Source: Bacteroidales bacterium (GTDB lineage Bacteria; Bacteroidota; Bacteroidia; Bacteroidales; P3). From it: DNA of 64,000 bases. The notes beneath the pieces are model-generated. The model searched no databases. It was not told the DNA's origin and saw only the letters and a list, made by a program, of their open reading frames with translations. Location: positions 1-64,000 of the forward strand of contig WQWA01000001.1 in NCBI GenBank assembly GCA_009785505.1, read 5' to 3'. Shown piece after piece: positions 16,568-24,458 of the stretch. Position numbers and translations under genes: made by a program. Within the stretch, counting starts at the first letter, position 1; every line of letters begins with the position of its first letter.

Positions 16568-17917
16568 TTATTTTGGTTTTAACATTTTTATTATCCGCTC
16601 AACAACCTGATCAATATCCCCCGCACCCATCGTAACAAGCACATCGAGCGGTTGTGTTTTCAGTATTTTAAGTAAATTCGATTTCGTAGTCAAAATTTTA
16701 TTCGGACATGTACATTTTTCAAGTAAGATTTCGGAGCTGACACCTTCGATTGGAAGTTCTCTTGCCGGATAAATATCAAGTAAAATCAACGTATCGAGAA
16801 GCGACAAACTTTTTGCGAAATCATCAGCAAAATCACGTGTTCTCGAGTAAAGATGCGGTTGAAAGATGCCTGTAATTTTTCGATTTGGAAATAAACTTTT
16901 GACCGATTCTATACAGGCTTTAATTTCTTCCGGATGATGTGCATAATCGTCAATATAAATTAAATTGCCAGTTTTAATGTGAACATCAAAACGGCGTTTG
17001 ATGCCGGAAAATGTTTTCAATCCGTTACGAATTTCTGTTTCCGTTGCGCCCAACAAATGTGCCACAGCTACTGCTATCACTGCATTTTCAACATTGTGCA
17101 ATCCGGGATAAACCATTTTTAGATTTTTCCAATTGAAATCCGGTGCGTGAAAATCGAAATGATAAGTGCCATTTTCGACATGCAGATTTGAGGTGTAATA
17201 ATCAGCGTTTGTGTCTGTCAAATGATAGGTTTTATGAGCTTTTCCGAAATTCGGTGTTCCGTATTTTTGAAATAAAAAGCCGTTATGTGGAACTAAATTT
17301 GCGAATTCGGAAAAACTTTGTTCCATCGCATTTTTTGTACCGTAAATATCTAAATGATCAGCGTCAATTGATGAAATAACAGCGATTTGCGGATGTAGTT
17401 TCAAAAAAGAGCGATCGAATTCGTCAGCTTCAATAACAGCAATTTGCGATGTTTTTGATAAAATTAGATTGCTATTATAATTTTTTGCAATTCCGCCTAA
17501 AAATGCATTGCATTTTACTTCGGATTGTGTGAGCAAATGTGCAATAAGTGTAGAAATTGTAGTTTTTCCGTGAGTTCCGGCAATGCACACGCCAGTCATA
17601 TTTTGTGTGATCAATCCCAATATTTTCGAGCGTTTTAAAACAGGAATACCGGAGTTTTGCAAATGTACAAACTCCACATTATCTTTCGGGATAGCAGGCG
17701 TGTAAATGACTAAATCAATGTCTTTCGGAATTAAATTTACATCTTCAATATAGTGAACATCCATGCCTTCATTTTCCAATTCTTCACAAAGCGGTGTGCG
17801 TGTGCGATCATAGCCCGAAATTTTTACATTCTTTGATGCAAAAAATCGAGCCAAGGCGCTCATGCCGATACCGCCAATGCCAAGGAAATAGATATGTTTC
17901 AGCGTTTCGAAGTTCAT
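16568..17917 (-). CDS. murC: UDP-N-acetylmuramate--L-alanine ligase
   Basis: A 449-residue Mur ligase that adds L-Ala to UDP-MurNAc, the first peptide step. The N-terminal Rossmann motif is FLGIGGIGMSALARFF, the ATP P-loop GTHGKTT (about residue 115), the central domain VIEADEFDRSFL, and the C-terminal domain GIFQPHLYSRT and MGAGDID. The length is normal. It overlaps murG by 4 nt (ATGA), indicating translational coupling. Confidence 0.97.
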   Translation of the reverse strand: MNFETLKHIYFLGIGGIGMSALARFFASKNVKISGYDRTRTPLCEELENEGMDVHYIEDVNLIPKDIDLVIYTPAIPKDNVEFVHLQNSGIPVLKRSKILGLITQNMTGVCIAGTHGKTTISTLIAHLLTQSEVKCNAFLGGIAKNYNSNLILSKTSQIAVIEADEFDRSFLKLHPQIAVISSIDADHLDIYGTKNAMEQSFSEFANLVPHNGFLFQKYGTPNFGKAHKTYHLTDTNADYYTSNLHVENGTYHFDFHAPDFNWKNLKMVYPGLHNVENAVIAVAVAHLLGATETEIRNGLKTFSGIKRRFDVHIKTGNLIYIDDYAHHPEEIKACIESVKSLFPNRKITGIFQPHLYSRTRDFADDFAKSLSLLDTLILLDIYPARELPIEGVSSEILLEKCTCPNKILTTKSNLLKILKTQPLDVLVTMGAGDIDQVVERIIKMLKPK

Positions 17918-19113
17918 GGTTTTCTGATTTGGTCTATGATGTCGGCAATGCGTTCTACCGCATCGGTTTTAGCTAATTTTTTGATGTTTTCTGATAAACT
18001 ATTTTGTAACTCTGAATTGTTTAACAAATCTGAAATGGTTGAATGCAGTGATGTTCGAACATCTTTATCGGCAACCAACAGCCCAGCGTTTTGATTGACT
18101 AAAGCCATCGCATTTTTGGTTTGGTGATCTTCGGAAACATTGGGCGAAGGAATTAAAATCGCAGGTTTTCCGACTACACACAATTCTGAAATCGACAAAG
18201 CTCCCGCACGTGACACGATGAAATCCGCAATGCTGTATGCCAAATCCATTCGTGAAATGAATTGTGTAATGTGAATGTTTGGATATTTTTCCGTGTCAAC
18301 GGTTGAGATGTCAAAGTTTTTTCCGGTTTGCCAGATTACTTGTAAATCCATTTTTGTTAATTCGGGTAGCATGGCGGACAGACTTTCGTTGATTGTTCTT
18401 GCACCCAAACTACCACCGATAACAAGCAACGTTTTTTTTCTCGTCATTGCGAGCGAAGCGAAGCAATCTAAATCTGGGTTGCTTCGGGCATTCGCCCTCG
18501 CAATGACGTTGTCGTTAGCCTTGCTAGGAAAATTAAAATATTGTGTTGCCTCATCATATTTATTTTCCAAATTTGAAATATCTTGACGAATGGGATTACC
18601 TGTAAATACAATCTTTTCGGCAGGAAAAAACTTTTCCATACCATCGTATGCCACGCAGATTTTTTGCACTTTTTTGCTCAGAATTTTATTGGTAACTCCC
18701 GGATAAGAATTTTGTTCTTGAATCAAACACGGAATGCCTAATTTCGTTGCCATTTGCAAAGTCGGACCACTTGCATAACCGCCAACACCAATCACAACAT
18801 CGGGTTTAAATTCTTGAATAATTTTTTTCGCACGTTGCAAACTTTTCAAAAGCTTGAACGGAAATGAAAGGTTTTTCCAAGTCAAACGACGTTGAAAACC
18901 GGCAATATTCAAACCTTCGATGCGATAACCTGCCATAGGGACTTTTTCCATTTCCATACGTCCATTCGCACCGACAAATAAAATATCAGCATCAGCATGC
19001 CTCGCCTTGATAGCATTTGCTATTGCTATCGCCGGGAAAATATGCCCGCCTGTTCCGCCACCGCTGATGATTACCTTCGGTGAGCTCGCACTTCGTGCTT
19101 CGGTTGCTTTCAT
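17914..19113 (-). CDS. murG: Undecaprenyl-PP-MurNAc-pentapeptide GlcNAc transferase MurG with in-frame insertion
   Basis: Makes lipid II from lipid I at the inner face of the membrane. The N-terminal glycine loop is SGGGTGGHIFPA and the C-terminal loop LVIGGSLGARTINESL. At 399 residues it is about 30 longer than usual. The excess is residues about 197-225, including CFASLAMTR, translated from a palindromic repeat (18442-18508), and it lies just before the second glycine loop, at the join between the two Rossmann domains. The rest of the protein looks intact, so it may be functional. It follows a GNAT gene and overlaps murC. Confidence 0.93.
   Translation of the reverse strand: MKATEARSASSPKVIISGGGTGGHIFPAIAIANAIKARHADADILFVGANGRMEMEKVPMAGYRIEGLNIAGFQRRLTWKNLSFPFKLLKSLQRAKKIIQEFKPDVVIGVGGYASGPTLQMATKLGIPCLIQEQNSYPGVTNKILSKKVQKICVAYDGMEKFFPAEKIVFTGNPIRQDISNLENKYDEATQYFNFPSKANDNVIARANARSNPDLDCFASLAMTRKKTLLVIGGSLGARTINESLSAMLPELTKMDLQVIWQTGKNFDISTVDTEKYPNIHITQFISRMDLAYSIADFIVSRAGALSISELCVVGKPAILIPSPNVSEDHQTKNAMALVNQNAGLLVADKDVRTSLHSTISDLLNNSELQNSLSENIKKLAKTDAVERIADIIDQIRKP
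18442..18508. repeat. Palindromic element inserted in frame in murG
   Basis: 67 nt bounded by CGTCATTGCGAG (18442-18453) and CTCGCAATGACG (18497-18508), with inner inverted parts (GCGAAGC / GCTTCGGGC). The same ends occur at 45020-45113. With flanking bases it adds roughly 28 codons to murG without a stop. Confidence 0.9.
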
Positions 19114-19117
19114 TGTT

Positions 19118-19522
19118 TTAATTGTTGTTTGATACTTGAAAAACTGAACCTATTTTTTCATAACCTTGTTTTTTGTAGTACTCGTCCACATCGGACATCA
19201 CGTAAACCGTATGGTTTGGATAATCCTTGTAGATGCATTCCATCAATTGCCGTCCGATATGCTTACCTCTGTGTTTTGGAGCAACGAGCAAATCCACAAC
19301 CCACACCGCAATATGTCCATCAACGAAAGATCGCGAATAACCACAGATTTCGTTATTCTCATAAGCCACGTATGTCAGCGAATCGAGTAGCATTTTTTGA
19401 TACTTTTCTCTGACTTCGGGAGCCCAATAGGCTTTCCATTCTTCGCCTTCTGCTTCGATGATTTGCATTAGGGGTTCCTCGTCGGCGAGGGTGTATTTTT
19501 TTATTTCTATTTGGGATTTCAT
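19118..19522 (-). CDS. GNAT-family N-acetyltransferase
   Basis: A 134-residue protein with the GNAT acetyl-CoA motif A (VVDLLVAPKHRGKHIGRQLM) and a C-terminal strand YYKKQGYEKIGSVFQV. Substrate unknown. Its start overlaps the stop of the nuclease gene upstream by 4 nt. Its first 17 codons (MKSQIEIKKYTLADEE) are copied at the start of that nuclease gene. It belongs to a block of genes foreign to the dcw order. Confidence 0.88.
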   Translation of the reverse strand: MKSQIEIKKYTLADEEPLMQIIEAEGEEWKAYWAPEVREKYQKMLLDSLTYVAYENNEICGYSRSFVDGHIAVWVVDLLVAPKHRGKHIGRQLMECIYKDYPNHTVYVMSDVDEYYKKQGYEKIGSVFQVSNNN

Positions 19523-20610
19523 TGGATTGTTTGGTTGTTTGTCTCTAATTTTTGCTTTGCAATTTCAATGGCAGTTCTTAATTTTTGTTCAAGTAGCTTT
19601 TTATCGGGTAATTGCGTGAGGTAATCGGCGACTTTGATATTGCTGTTTTCTAATTGCAAAAGTTCGATATGTTCTTCGCTTTTGCCTGCACAAAGAATTA
19701 GTCCTATCGGCGAATTTTCTCCTTCTTGCTTTTCATATTTTTCAAGCCATTTCAAATAAAGTTCCATTTGTCCTTTGTAGGAGGCTTCAAACTTTCCGAG
19801 TTTAAGTTCTATAGCAACCAACGACTTCAACTTTCGGTGGAAAAATAGCAAGTCTAAATAATAATCTTCGTTATCTACACTTATCCTTTTTTGACGAGCC
19901 ATAAAAGCGAAATCACTACCCAATTCAGTAATAAAGTTCTGTAACTCCACAATAATAGATGTCTCCAAATCTTTTTCGGAATACTTGTCTTGCAATCCGA
20001 GAAAATCAAGAAAATAGGGGTCTCTAAACACTAGGTCGGGCGTTAGTTTTTGTTCGTTTTTTAACAATTCGAGGTCGTGTTTTATGGTTTCTTCGGGTTT
20101 TTTGCTGATTGCGGTTCGCTCGTAGAGCATTGAGTTTATCCGTTCTTCCAAAACTCTAACACTCCAGCGTTCCATTTTACACATTTCTATGTAAAATTCC
20201 CTTTTCAAGTCATCCTCAACATATTGAATAACTTTAATGTGGCTCCAACTCAATTGTCTCCACAGTGTAGAGACAATTTGAATATCGGGAAAAGTCTCCG
20301 CAATGCGGAGACAATGTCGCAAATGTTTTTCGCTCCAACCTCTGCCATATTGTTCCGTTAAGTGAACAGACAACAATTTTAGAATTGTTTTCCCATATTC
20401 TGCTCTTTTGTTTTGCAAAATATCGGTTTTTATTCTACTTCCGATTTGCCAATAGAGCATTGTCATCGTTGAATTTATCGCAACAGCAATTTGCTGTTTG
20501 CTTTGTTCTATCAGCGTTTTAATATCGACAAACAGGTTATCCTTAACAGGATTTTGCTTGCGTTCCTCATCGGCGAGGGTGTAGGGTTTTATGTTTGTTT
20601 CGGATTTCAT
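19519..20610 (-). CDS. DUF1016 / YhcG-type PDDEXK nuclease
   Basis: A 363-residue protein. The N-terminal DUF1016 domain (IKTLIEQSKQQIAVAINS to RWSVRVLEERINSMLYERT) is followed by the PDDEXK nuclease fold: catalytic YYLDLLFFHRKLKSLVAIELKLGKF (D...ExK). Family members are often found near restriction or toxin genes; the cellular role is unsettled. The first 17 residues (MKSETNIKPYTLADEER) are not typical of the family and closely match the start of the downstream GNAT, in DNA as well. So the reading frame probably captured a copied start. The natural family start would be near NLFVDIKTLIEQ. Confidence 0.9.
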   Translation of the reverse strand: MKSETNIKPYTLADEERKQNPVKDNLFVDIKTLIEQSKQQIAVAINSTMTMLYWQIGSRIKTDILQNKRAEYGKTILKLLSVHLTEQYGRGWSEKHLRHCLRIAETFPDIQIVSTLWRQLSWSHIKVIQYVEDDLKREFYIEMCKMERWSVRVLEERINSMLYERTAISKKPEETIKHDLELLKNEQKLTPDLVFRDPYFLDFLGLQDKYSEKDLETSIIVELQNFITELGSDFAFMARQKRISVDNEDYYLDLLFFHRKLKSLVAIELKLGKFEASYKGQMELYLKWLEKYEKQEGENSPIGLILCAGKSEEHIELLQLENSNIKVADYLTQLPDKKLLEQKLRTAIEIAKQKLETNNQTIQ

Positions 20611-20660
20611 TTTTTCTATTCTACTGGATGGCTGGGTGTAAGGTGTATGATTTTATACCG

Positions 20661-20834
20661 ACAAGGCTGAAAGCCTTGTTATCAATAGCGTAGGGCAACG
20701 CCCTACGTATTAGTGATACCACCATTTTATTGAGCCCTGCAAGGGCGACATCATTTTGATTACGCCCCGTTGGGGCTTGATATTGATGTGAAACAGGGCA
20801 TTGCCCTGTGCTAATGATTTTGCCCCTTCGGGGC
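20661..20834. repeat. Array of six short hairpins
   Basis: Six perfect inverted repeats with 3-nt loops: 20661-20679, 20689-20707, 20734-20746, 20764-20776, 20793-20809 and 20822-20834. They begin 28, 45, 30, 29 and 29 nt apart, separated by AT-rich spacers. Arms are G/C-rich and differ (ACAAGGCT, CGTAGGGC, GCCCT, GCCCC, ACAGGGC, GCCCC). It fills the 303-nt gap between the nuclease and the HEPN-like gene. Confidence 0.85.
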
Positions 20835-20880
20835 GTGGTGTAAAATTGTATGTTGTTGTTTTGTTCATTTTTTGTTTTTT

Positions 20881-20920
20881 CGTCATTCCAAGCGAAATCG
20901 AGGAATCCCCTTGCTATGGG
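20881..20920. repeat. Partial CGTCATTCC-type repeat
   Basis: CGTCATTCCAAGCG...GGAATCCCCTTGCTATGG is one arm of the dispersed repeat seen at 31438-31503 (shared ATCCCCTTGCTATGG). It provides the stop codon of the HEPN-like gene. Confidence 0.65.
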
Positions 20921-21393
20921 AAGTAGTTAAGTATTGTTTGTAAAAAACGATTAGCAGTTTCAAAGTTTTCTTTTTGGGTATCAATTGCCGTCATTTCCTT
21001 TTCTCCGTGAAATAAGTTGTTACGAAAGCGATAGATGATAATCATTGATGCTAAAATTATATTGTTTTTGCAGTTTTGTTTTTCTAGTAAAACTTGTTCA
21101 ACAAAATTTTGCCAATGTTTCTCCTCTTCACGGAATTTTAAAAGAAAAAATGTGTCATTTAATTTGCCATTTGTTACATACCTATTTCGGAAATATTTAA
21201 TTGAAAATTGAAAATTTGTTTCATCAAAACGCTTTTTCTTAAATATTTTCTCCACTTTCCAGATGCTAAAGTTTTTTTTACAAACTGTGTGTTCAAAAAC
21301 ATTCCAGTAAAGTACAAAATCTTTGACATTTGCAATATCATCATCAGTTAATGCAACTTCAAATCTTTGATTTATCCATTCTGTGCTTGTCAT
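20914..21393 (-). CDS. Hypothetical protein with HEPN-like RNxxxH motif
   Basis: A 159-residue, mostly helical protein. Near the C-terminus it has YRFRNNLFHGEKE, which contains the R-x4-H signature of HEPN domains, found in ribonuclease toxins and defence proteins. The family assignment rests on this motif and the helical, basic composition only. The final residues and stop (TAG at 20914-20916) fall in a dispersed repeat, so the original C-terminus may be shortened. It lies 12 nt before the metallophosphoesterase stop in the same strand and next to a PDDEXK nuclease. Confidence 0.6.
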   Translation of the reverse strand: MTSTEWINQRFEVALTDDDIANVKDFVLYWNVFEHTVCKKNFSIWKVEKIFKKKRFDETNFQFSIKYFRNRYVTNGKLNDTFFLLKFREEEKHWQNFVEQVLLEKQNCKNNIILASMIIIYRFRNNLFHGEKEMTAIDTQKENFETANRFLQTILNYFP

Positions 21394-21404
21394 ATTATTT
21401 TGTG

Positions 21405-22508
21405 CTATCTTCTGGTTTCTAATTCAATTACCACGTATTCCGACTGTGTCCCAAGTCGAAATTTTCCACCCCAAATGCCGATTCCGCTTGTGACGAAAAT
21501 ATGTGTATTGCCTCTTTGCAGGTGTCCGTGTGCAACCTCAAAGATTTTTTCGGCAATCCACGTGGCGGGCCACATCTGACCGCGATGTGTGTGTCCGGAA
21601 ATTTGCAAGTCTATGCCGTTTTTTTCTGCTTCGTTGAGATTAAAGGGTTGGTGATCGAGCAAAATAAGAGGTTTTGTCGTGTCGAGGTTTTGTAATAATT
21701 CTGCAATCGTTTTTCGCTTTGGATTATAGAGATCATCTCTGCCTATCAAATAAAATTCGTCATTAATTAGTATTGCTGTATCTCGCAAAACCGTGATGCC
21801 GGCATCTTTCAAGAAAGCAAGTGTTCGATATATTCCGGCAATATATTCGTGATTTCCTAAACTCGCAAACACACCATAACGTGCATTTATTTTTCTCAAA
21901 CGTGTTGCAAAATCTCTATTCTTAATCGGTCTGAATGATGTAGGATTATCAACAATGTCGCCAACCATAACAACAATGTCAGGCTCTGCTTCATTTATCA
22001 ACGTAATCCACCGATCTAATTTTGCACTACTGACGCCATAACCCAAGTGCAAATCACTAATCGCAACAATCCGCAACGGCGAAATTTCTTTGTTTATGGC
22101 AATCGTTACATCCTTTCGCACAACATTTCGATAATTCAGATGTGCATAAGTAAAAAATGCCGTAAGTGCAATCGCTAAAATCGCAAATGTTTTCCAATTT
22201 CCAACCAAAATTTGTTGCAGTTGTGCAGGGAAAATCAAACGCAACACATCAAACACAACAAAAATCAAAAAGAGATATAACGTAACAAACAAAACCGTCA
22301 TACCGAAATAATAGAGAAAATTTGCTATCGGCGACGGCAAAAAATATCCACCGGTAAATCCCAAAACCATAGACGAAACAAGCAAAACCGTAGCGCCGAT
22401 AAGCACAGGTTTTTCGAGAGGAACCATCTGCCAAAGTCTGAAAAAGACATAGAAAAACAGCCCAAAAATTATGAGTAAAAACAAGATTGCAAGCAGGATT
22501 TGATTCAT
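21405..22508 (-). CDS. Membrane-anchored metallophosphoesterase
   Basis: N-terminal hydrophobic part with about four transmembrane helices (residues 1-125), then a calcineurin-like phosphoesterase domain: RIVAISDLHLGYGVS (metal-binding DxH), PDIVVMVGDIVDN (GDxxD), FASLGNHEYIAG (GNHE), LLDHQPFN and ISGHTHRGQMWP (GHTH). This is the YaeI/YkuE-like arrangement, whose members are proposed to hydrolyse lipid-linked or other phosphoesters. I chose ATG 22508 (MNQILLAILFLL); a longer frame would overlap the upstream gene. Confidence 0.9.
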   Translation of the reverse strand: MNQILLAILFLLIIFGLFFYVFFRLWQMVPLEKPVLIGATVLLVSSMVLGFTGGYFLPSPIANFLYYFGMTVLFVTLYLFLIFVVFDVLRLIFPAQLQQILVGNWKTFAILAIALTAFFTYAHLNYRNVVRKDVTIAINKEISPLRIVAISDLHLGYGVSSAKLDRWITLINEAEPDIVVMVGDIVDNPTSFRPIKNRDFATRLRKINARYGVFASLGNHEYIAGIYRTLAFLKDAGITVLRDTAILINDEFYLIGRDDLYNPKRKTIAELLQNLDTTKPLILLDHQPFNLNEAEKNGIDLQISGHTHRGQMWPATWIAEKIFEVAHGHLQRGNTHIFVTSGIGIWGGKFRLGTQSEYVVIELETRR

Positions 22509-22513
22509 TTTTT

Positions 22514-23620
22514 TTACAGATTTTTTACGTAGCATCGTCTTCGAGTCATGGGTATTCCGCCATAGCGTTCCCAAATACGAATGGCAGGATTATTTTCCAA
22601 CATTTGAGTTGTAAAGGCTTGTTTAATCCCCTTTTCAATATACGTTTCATTCAATTGGTGGTGATACAATGCATGTATCCCACGATTTGCCCACTCCGGG
22701 AGAACACCGGTGAGATACAAATCAACCGTATCATTTTTTTTCAACGCTTTCAAAATATGATACCAGCCAAAAGGAAATAATTTTCCGTTAGCTTTCTGAA
22801 ATGCCCTGCTCAACGAAGGAACGCTCATGCTGAAACCAACAACGTGATCGTTTTCGTCCACCAAAATTCCGACCAAATCTTTGTCGGCAATTGAAAATTT
22901 ATTTTTGATGATATAAGCAATTTCAGCATCGGTTAAAGGTATGAAATTATAAACATTTCCGAACGACTCGTTCAACGCTTTGAAAAGTGGTTCGGCATAT
23001 TTCAACAACTCTTTTTTGTTTTTGAATTCTATTGCCTTTATGGGGTAACGTTCGGAAATACGATTGCTCAACGCTTTGACTCTTTCGTCAATTTCTTTGA
23101 TTTCCACGATAAATTGCAGATAATCTTCTTCTTTTTCATAACCCAATTCGTCCATAAAAGTCGGATAATACGGATAATTGTATTCGCTGGAAATCGTTGT
23201 CAACACATCAAATCCGTCAACTAACATACCCTGCTTTTCCATATTGGAGTATCGCGAAGGTCCGCTTATTTCGAGCAACTGTTGTTCCCTACCCCAATCT
23301 TCCACCGTTTGAAATAGAGCCTTGGCAATTTCAGGGTCGTTATCCACATCAAACCAACCAAAACGAATACGTTTTTTATCTTTCAATTCGTTGTAGCGAT
23401 GATTGATAATTCCACCTATTCGTCCAACAATTTTATCATTTTTATAAGCAAGCCACAAACGCACGTCGCAAAAAGCTTTAGCAGGATGCTCTGTAAGCAT
23501 TTTGTATTCATCTGCCTCCAACGCAGGAACATAATACGGACAACCCTTATACAGTTGTTTCGGATAGCGTATGAACTGCTTTAGTTCTTTTTTGGTTTTT
23601 ACTTCTTTGATTGAAATCAT
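22514..23620 (-). CDS. Bacteroidota GNAT-fold protein of unknown substrate
   Basis: A 368-residue protein beginning MISIKEVKTKKELKQFIRYP. It has an acyltransferase-like end: LYLTGVLPEWANRGIHALYHHQLNETYIEKG followed by QMLENNPAIRIWERYGGI, the usual GNAT order of acetyl-CoA helix then NxxxxxxYxxxGF-like motif. The N-terminal GPSRYSNMEKQGMLVDGFD is typical of a large Bacteroidota family often annotated only as hypothetical. Stop lies 5 nt from the start of the phosphoesterase gene. Substrate unknown. Confidence 0.75.
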   Translation of the reverse strand: MISIKEVKTKKELKQFIRYPKQLYKGCPYYVPALEADEYKMLTEHPAKAFCDVRLWLAYKNDKIVGRIGGIINHRYNELKDKKRIRFGWFDVDNDPEIAKALFQTVEDWGREQQLLEISGPSRYSNMEKQGMLVDGFDVLTTISSEYNYPYYPTFMDELGYEKEEDYLQFIVEIKEIDERVKALSNRISERYPIKAIEFKNKKELLKYAEPLFKALNESFGNVYNFIPLTDAEIAYIIKNKFSIADKDLVGILVDENDHVVGFSMSVPSLSRAFQKANGKLFPFGWYHILKALKKNDTVDLYLTGVLPEWANRGIHALYHHQLNETYIEKGIKQAFTTQMLENNPAIRIWERYGGIPMTRRRCYVKNL

Positions 23621-23627
23621 CGTATGG

Positions 23628-24455
23628 TTAAGTTTGTTGGGTTAGCGGAGAGTCCGGTTCTTTAGCCATTGCTTTGTAGAAAATTTTGTCAAGTGATTTG
23701 TTAAAAAACTTTTTCAGCAAAACAATAATTCTTCCCGATGTGTCCAAGACCAGTAGTCGTTTTCTTCCTTGAATTCCGTCTGCTACACGTTTTGCAACTT
23801 TTTCGGCGGTCATCATTTTTTCTTCATTACGTGGCGTACCGCCTTGTTCCGAGCCGTCTGCTATTAGAGCCCTGAATCTAATGTCGGTCGCCGTGAATCC
23901 CGGAACGGCAATCATAACGTGCAAATTATTTTTCAAATTTTCTATCCGTATCGTTTCCAGAAAACCTGTAACAGCAAACTTGGAAGCCGAATACGCTGTT
24001 CGTCCCGGAAGCCCATGAATACCTGCAATTGACGAGAGGCCAACTAAACTTCCTTTCGATTCAATCAGATAAGGAAGTGCATATTTTGCACAATAAACCG
24101 TGCCCCAAAAATTAACATCCATCAAGCGATGCAAAACATCCATATTCACATCTTTAAAATTTGCCCGCATGGAAATACCTGCATTACACACTAAAATATC
24201 TAACTTTCCGTATTGATTAATGGTTTTATCAATCAACTTTTTGCACTCTTCTTCAACAGTTACATCCATTACATCATAAATTGCTTCGCCTCCATTATCA
24301 CGAATCGTTTGAACAACATCCTGCAATTTATCTTCTCGACGAGCCGAGAGAACAACTTTTGTTCCACGGCGAGCCAGCTCGAAGGCTATTGCTTTCCCAA
24401 TACCGGATGATGCTCCTGTCACAACTGCTACTTTGTTTTTGTAAAATTTATCCAT
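23628..24455 (-). CDS. Short-chain dehydrogenase/reductase
   Basis: A 275-residue classical SDR. The cofactor loop is VVTGASSGIGKAIA, then LVCNAGIS (NAG), a catalytic Ser in LVGLSSIAG and YSASKFAV (YxxxK). The C-terminal tail (LDTSGRIIVLLKKFFNKSLDKIFY) is hydrophobic and may associate with the membrane, as in DHRS-like proteins. Predicted NAD(P)H-dependent oxidoreductase; substrate unknown. It lies directly after ftsW, 3 nt from its stop. Confidence 0.92.
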   Translation of the reverse strand: MDKFYKNKVAVVTGASSGIGKAIAFELARRGTKVVLSARREDKLQDVVQTIRDNGGEAIYDVMDVTVEEECKKLIDKTINQYGKLDILVCNAGISMRANFKDVNMDVLHRLMDVNFWGTVYCAKYALPYLIESKGSLVGLSSIAGIHGLPGRTAYSASKFAVTGFLETIRIENLKNNLHVMIAVPGFTATDIRFRALIADGSEQGGTPRNEEKMMTAEKVAKRVADGIQGRKRLLVLDTSGRIIVLLKKFFNKSLDKIFYKAMAKEPDSPLTQQT

Positions 24456-24458
24456 ATT

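Noticed and set aside
20661-20834. CRISPR array
   Set aside because: The roughly 29-nt period is tempting, but the units are different hairpins, not a conserved repeat with unique spacers, and no cas genes are present.
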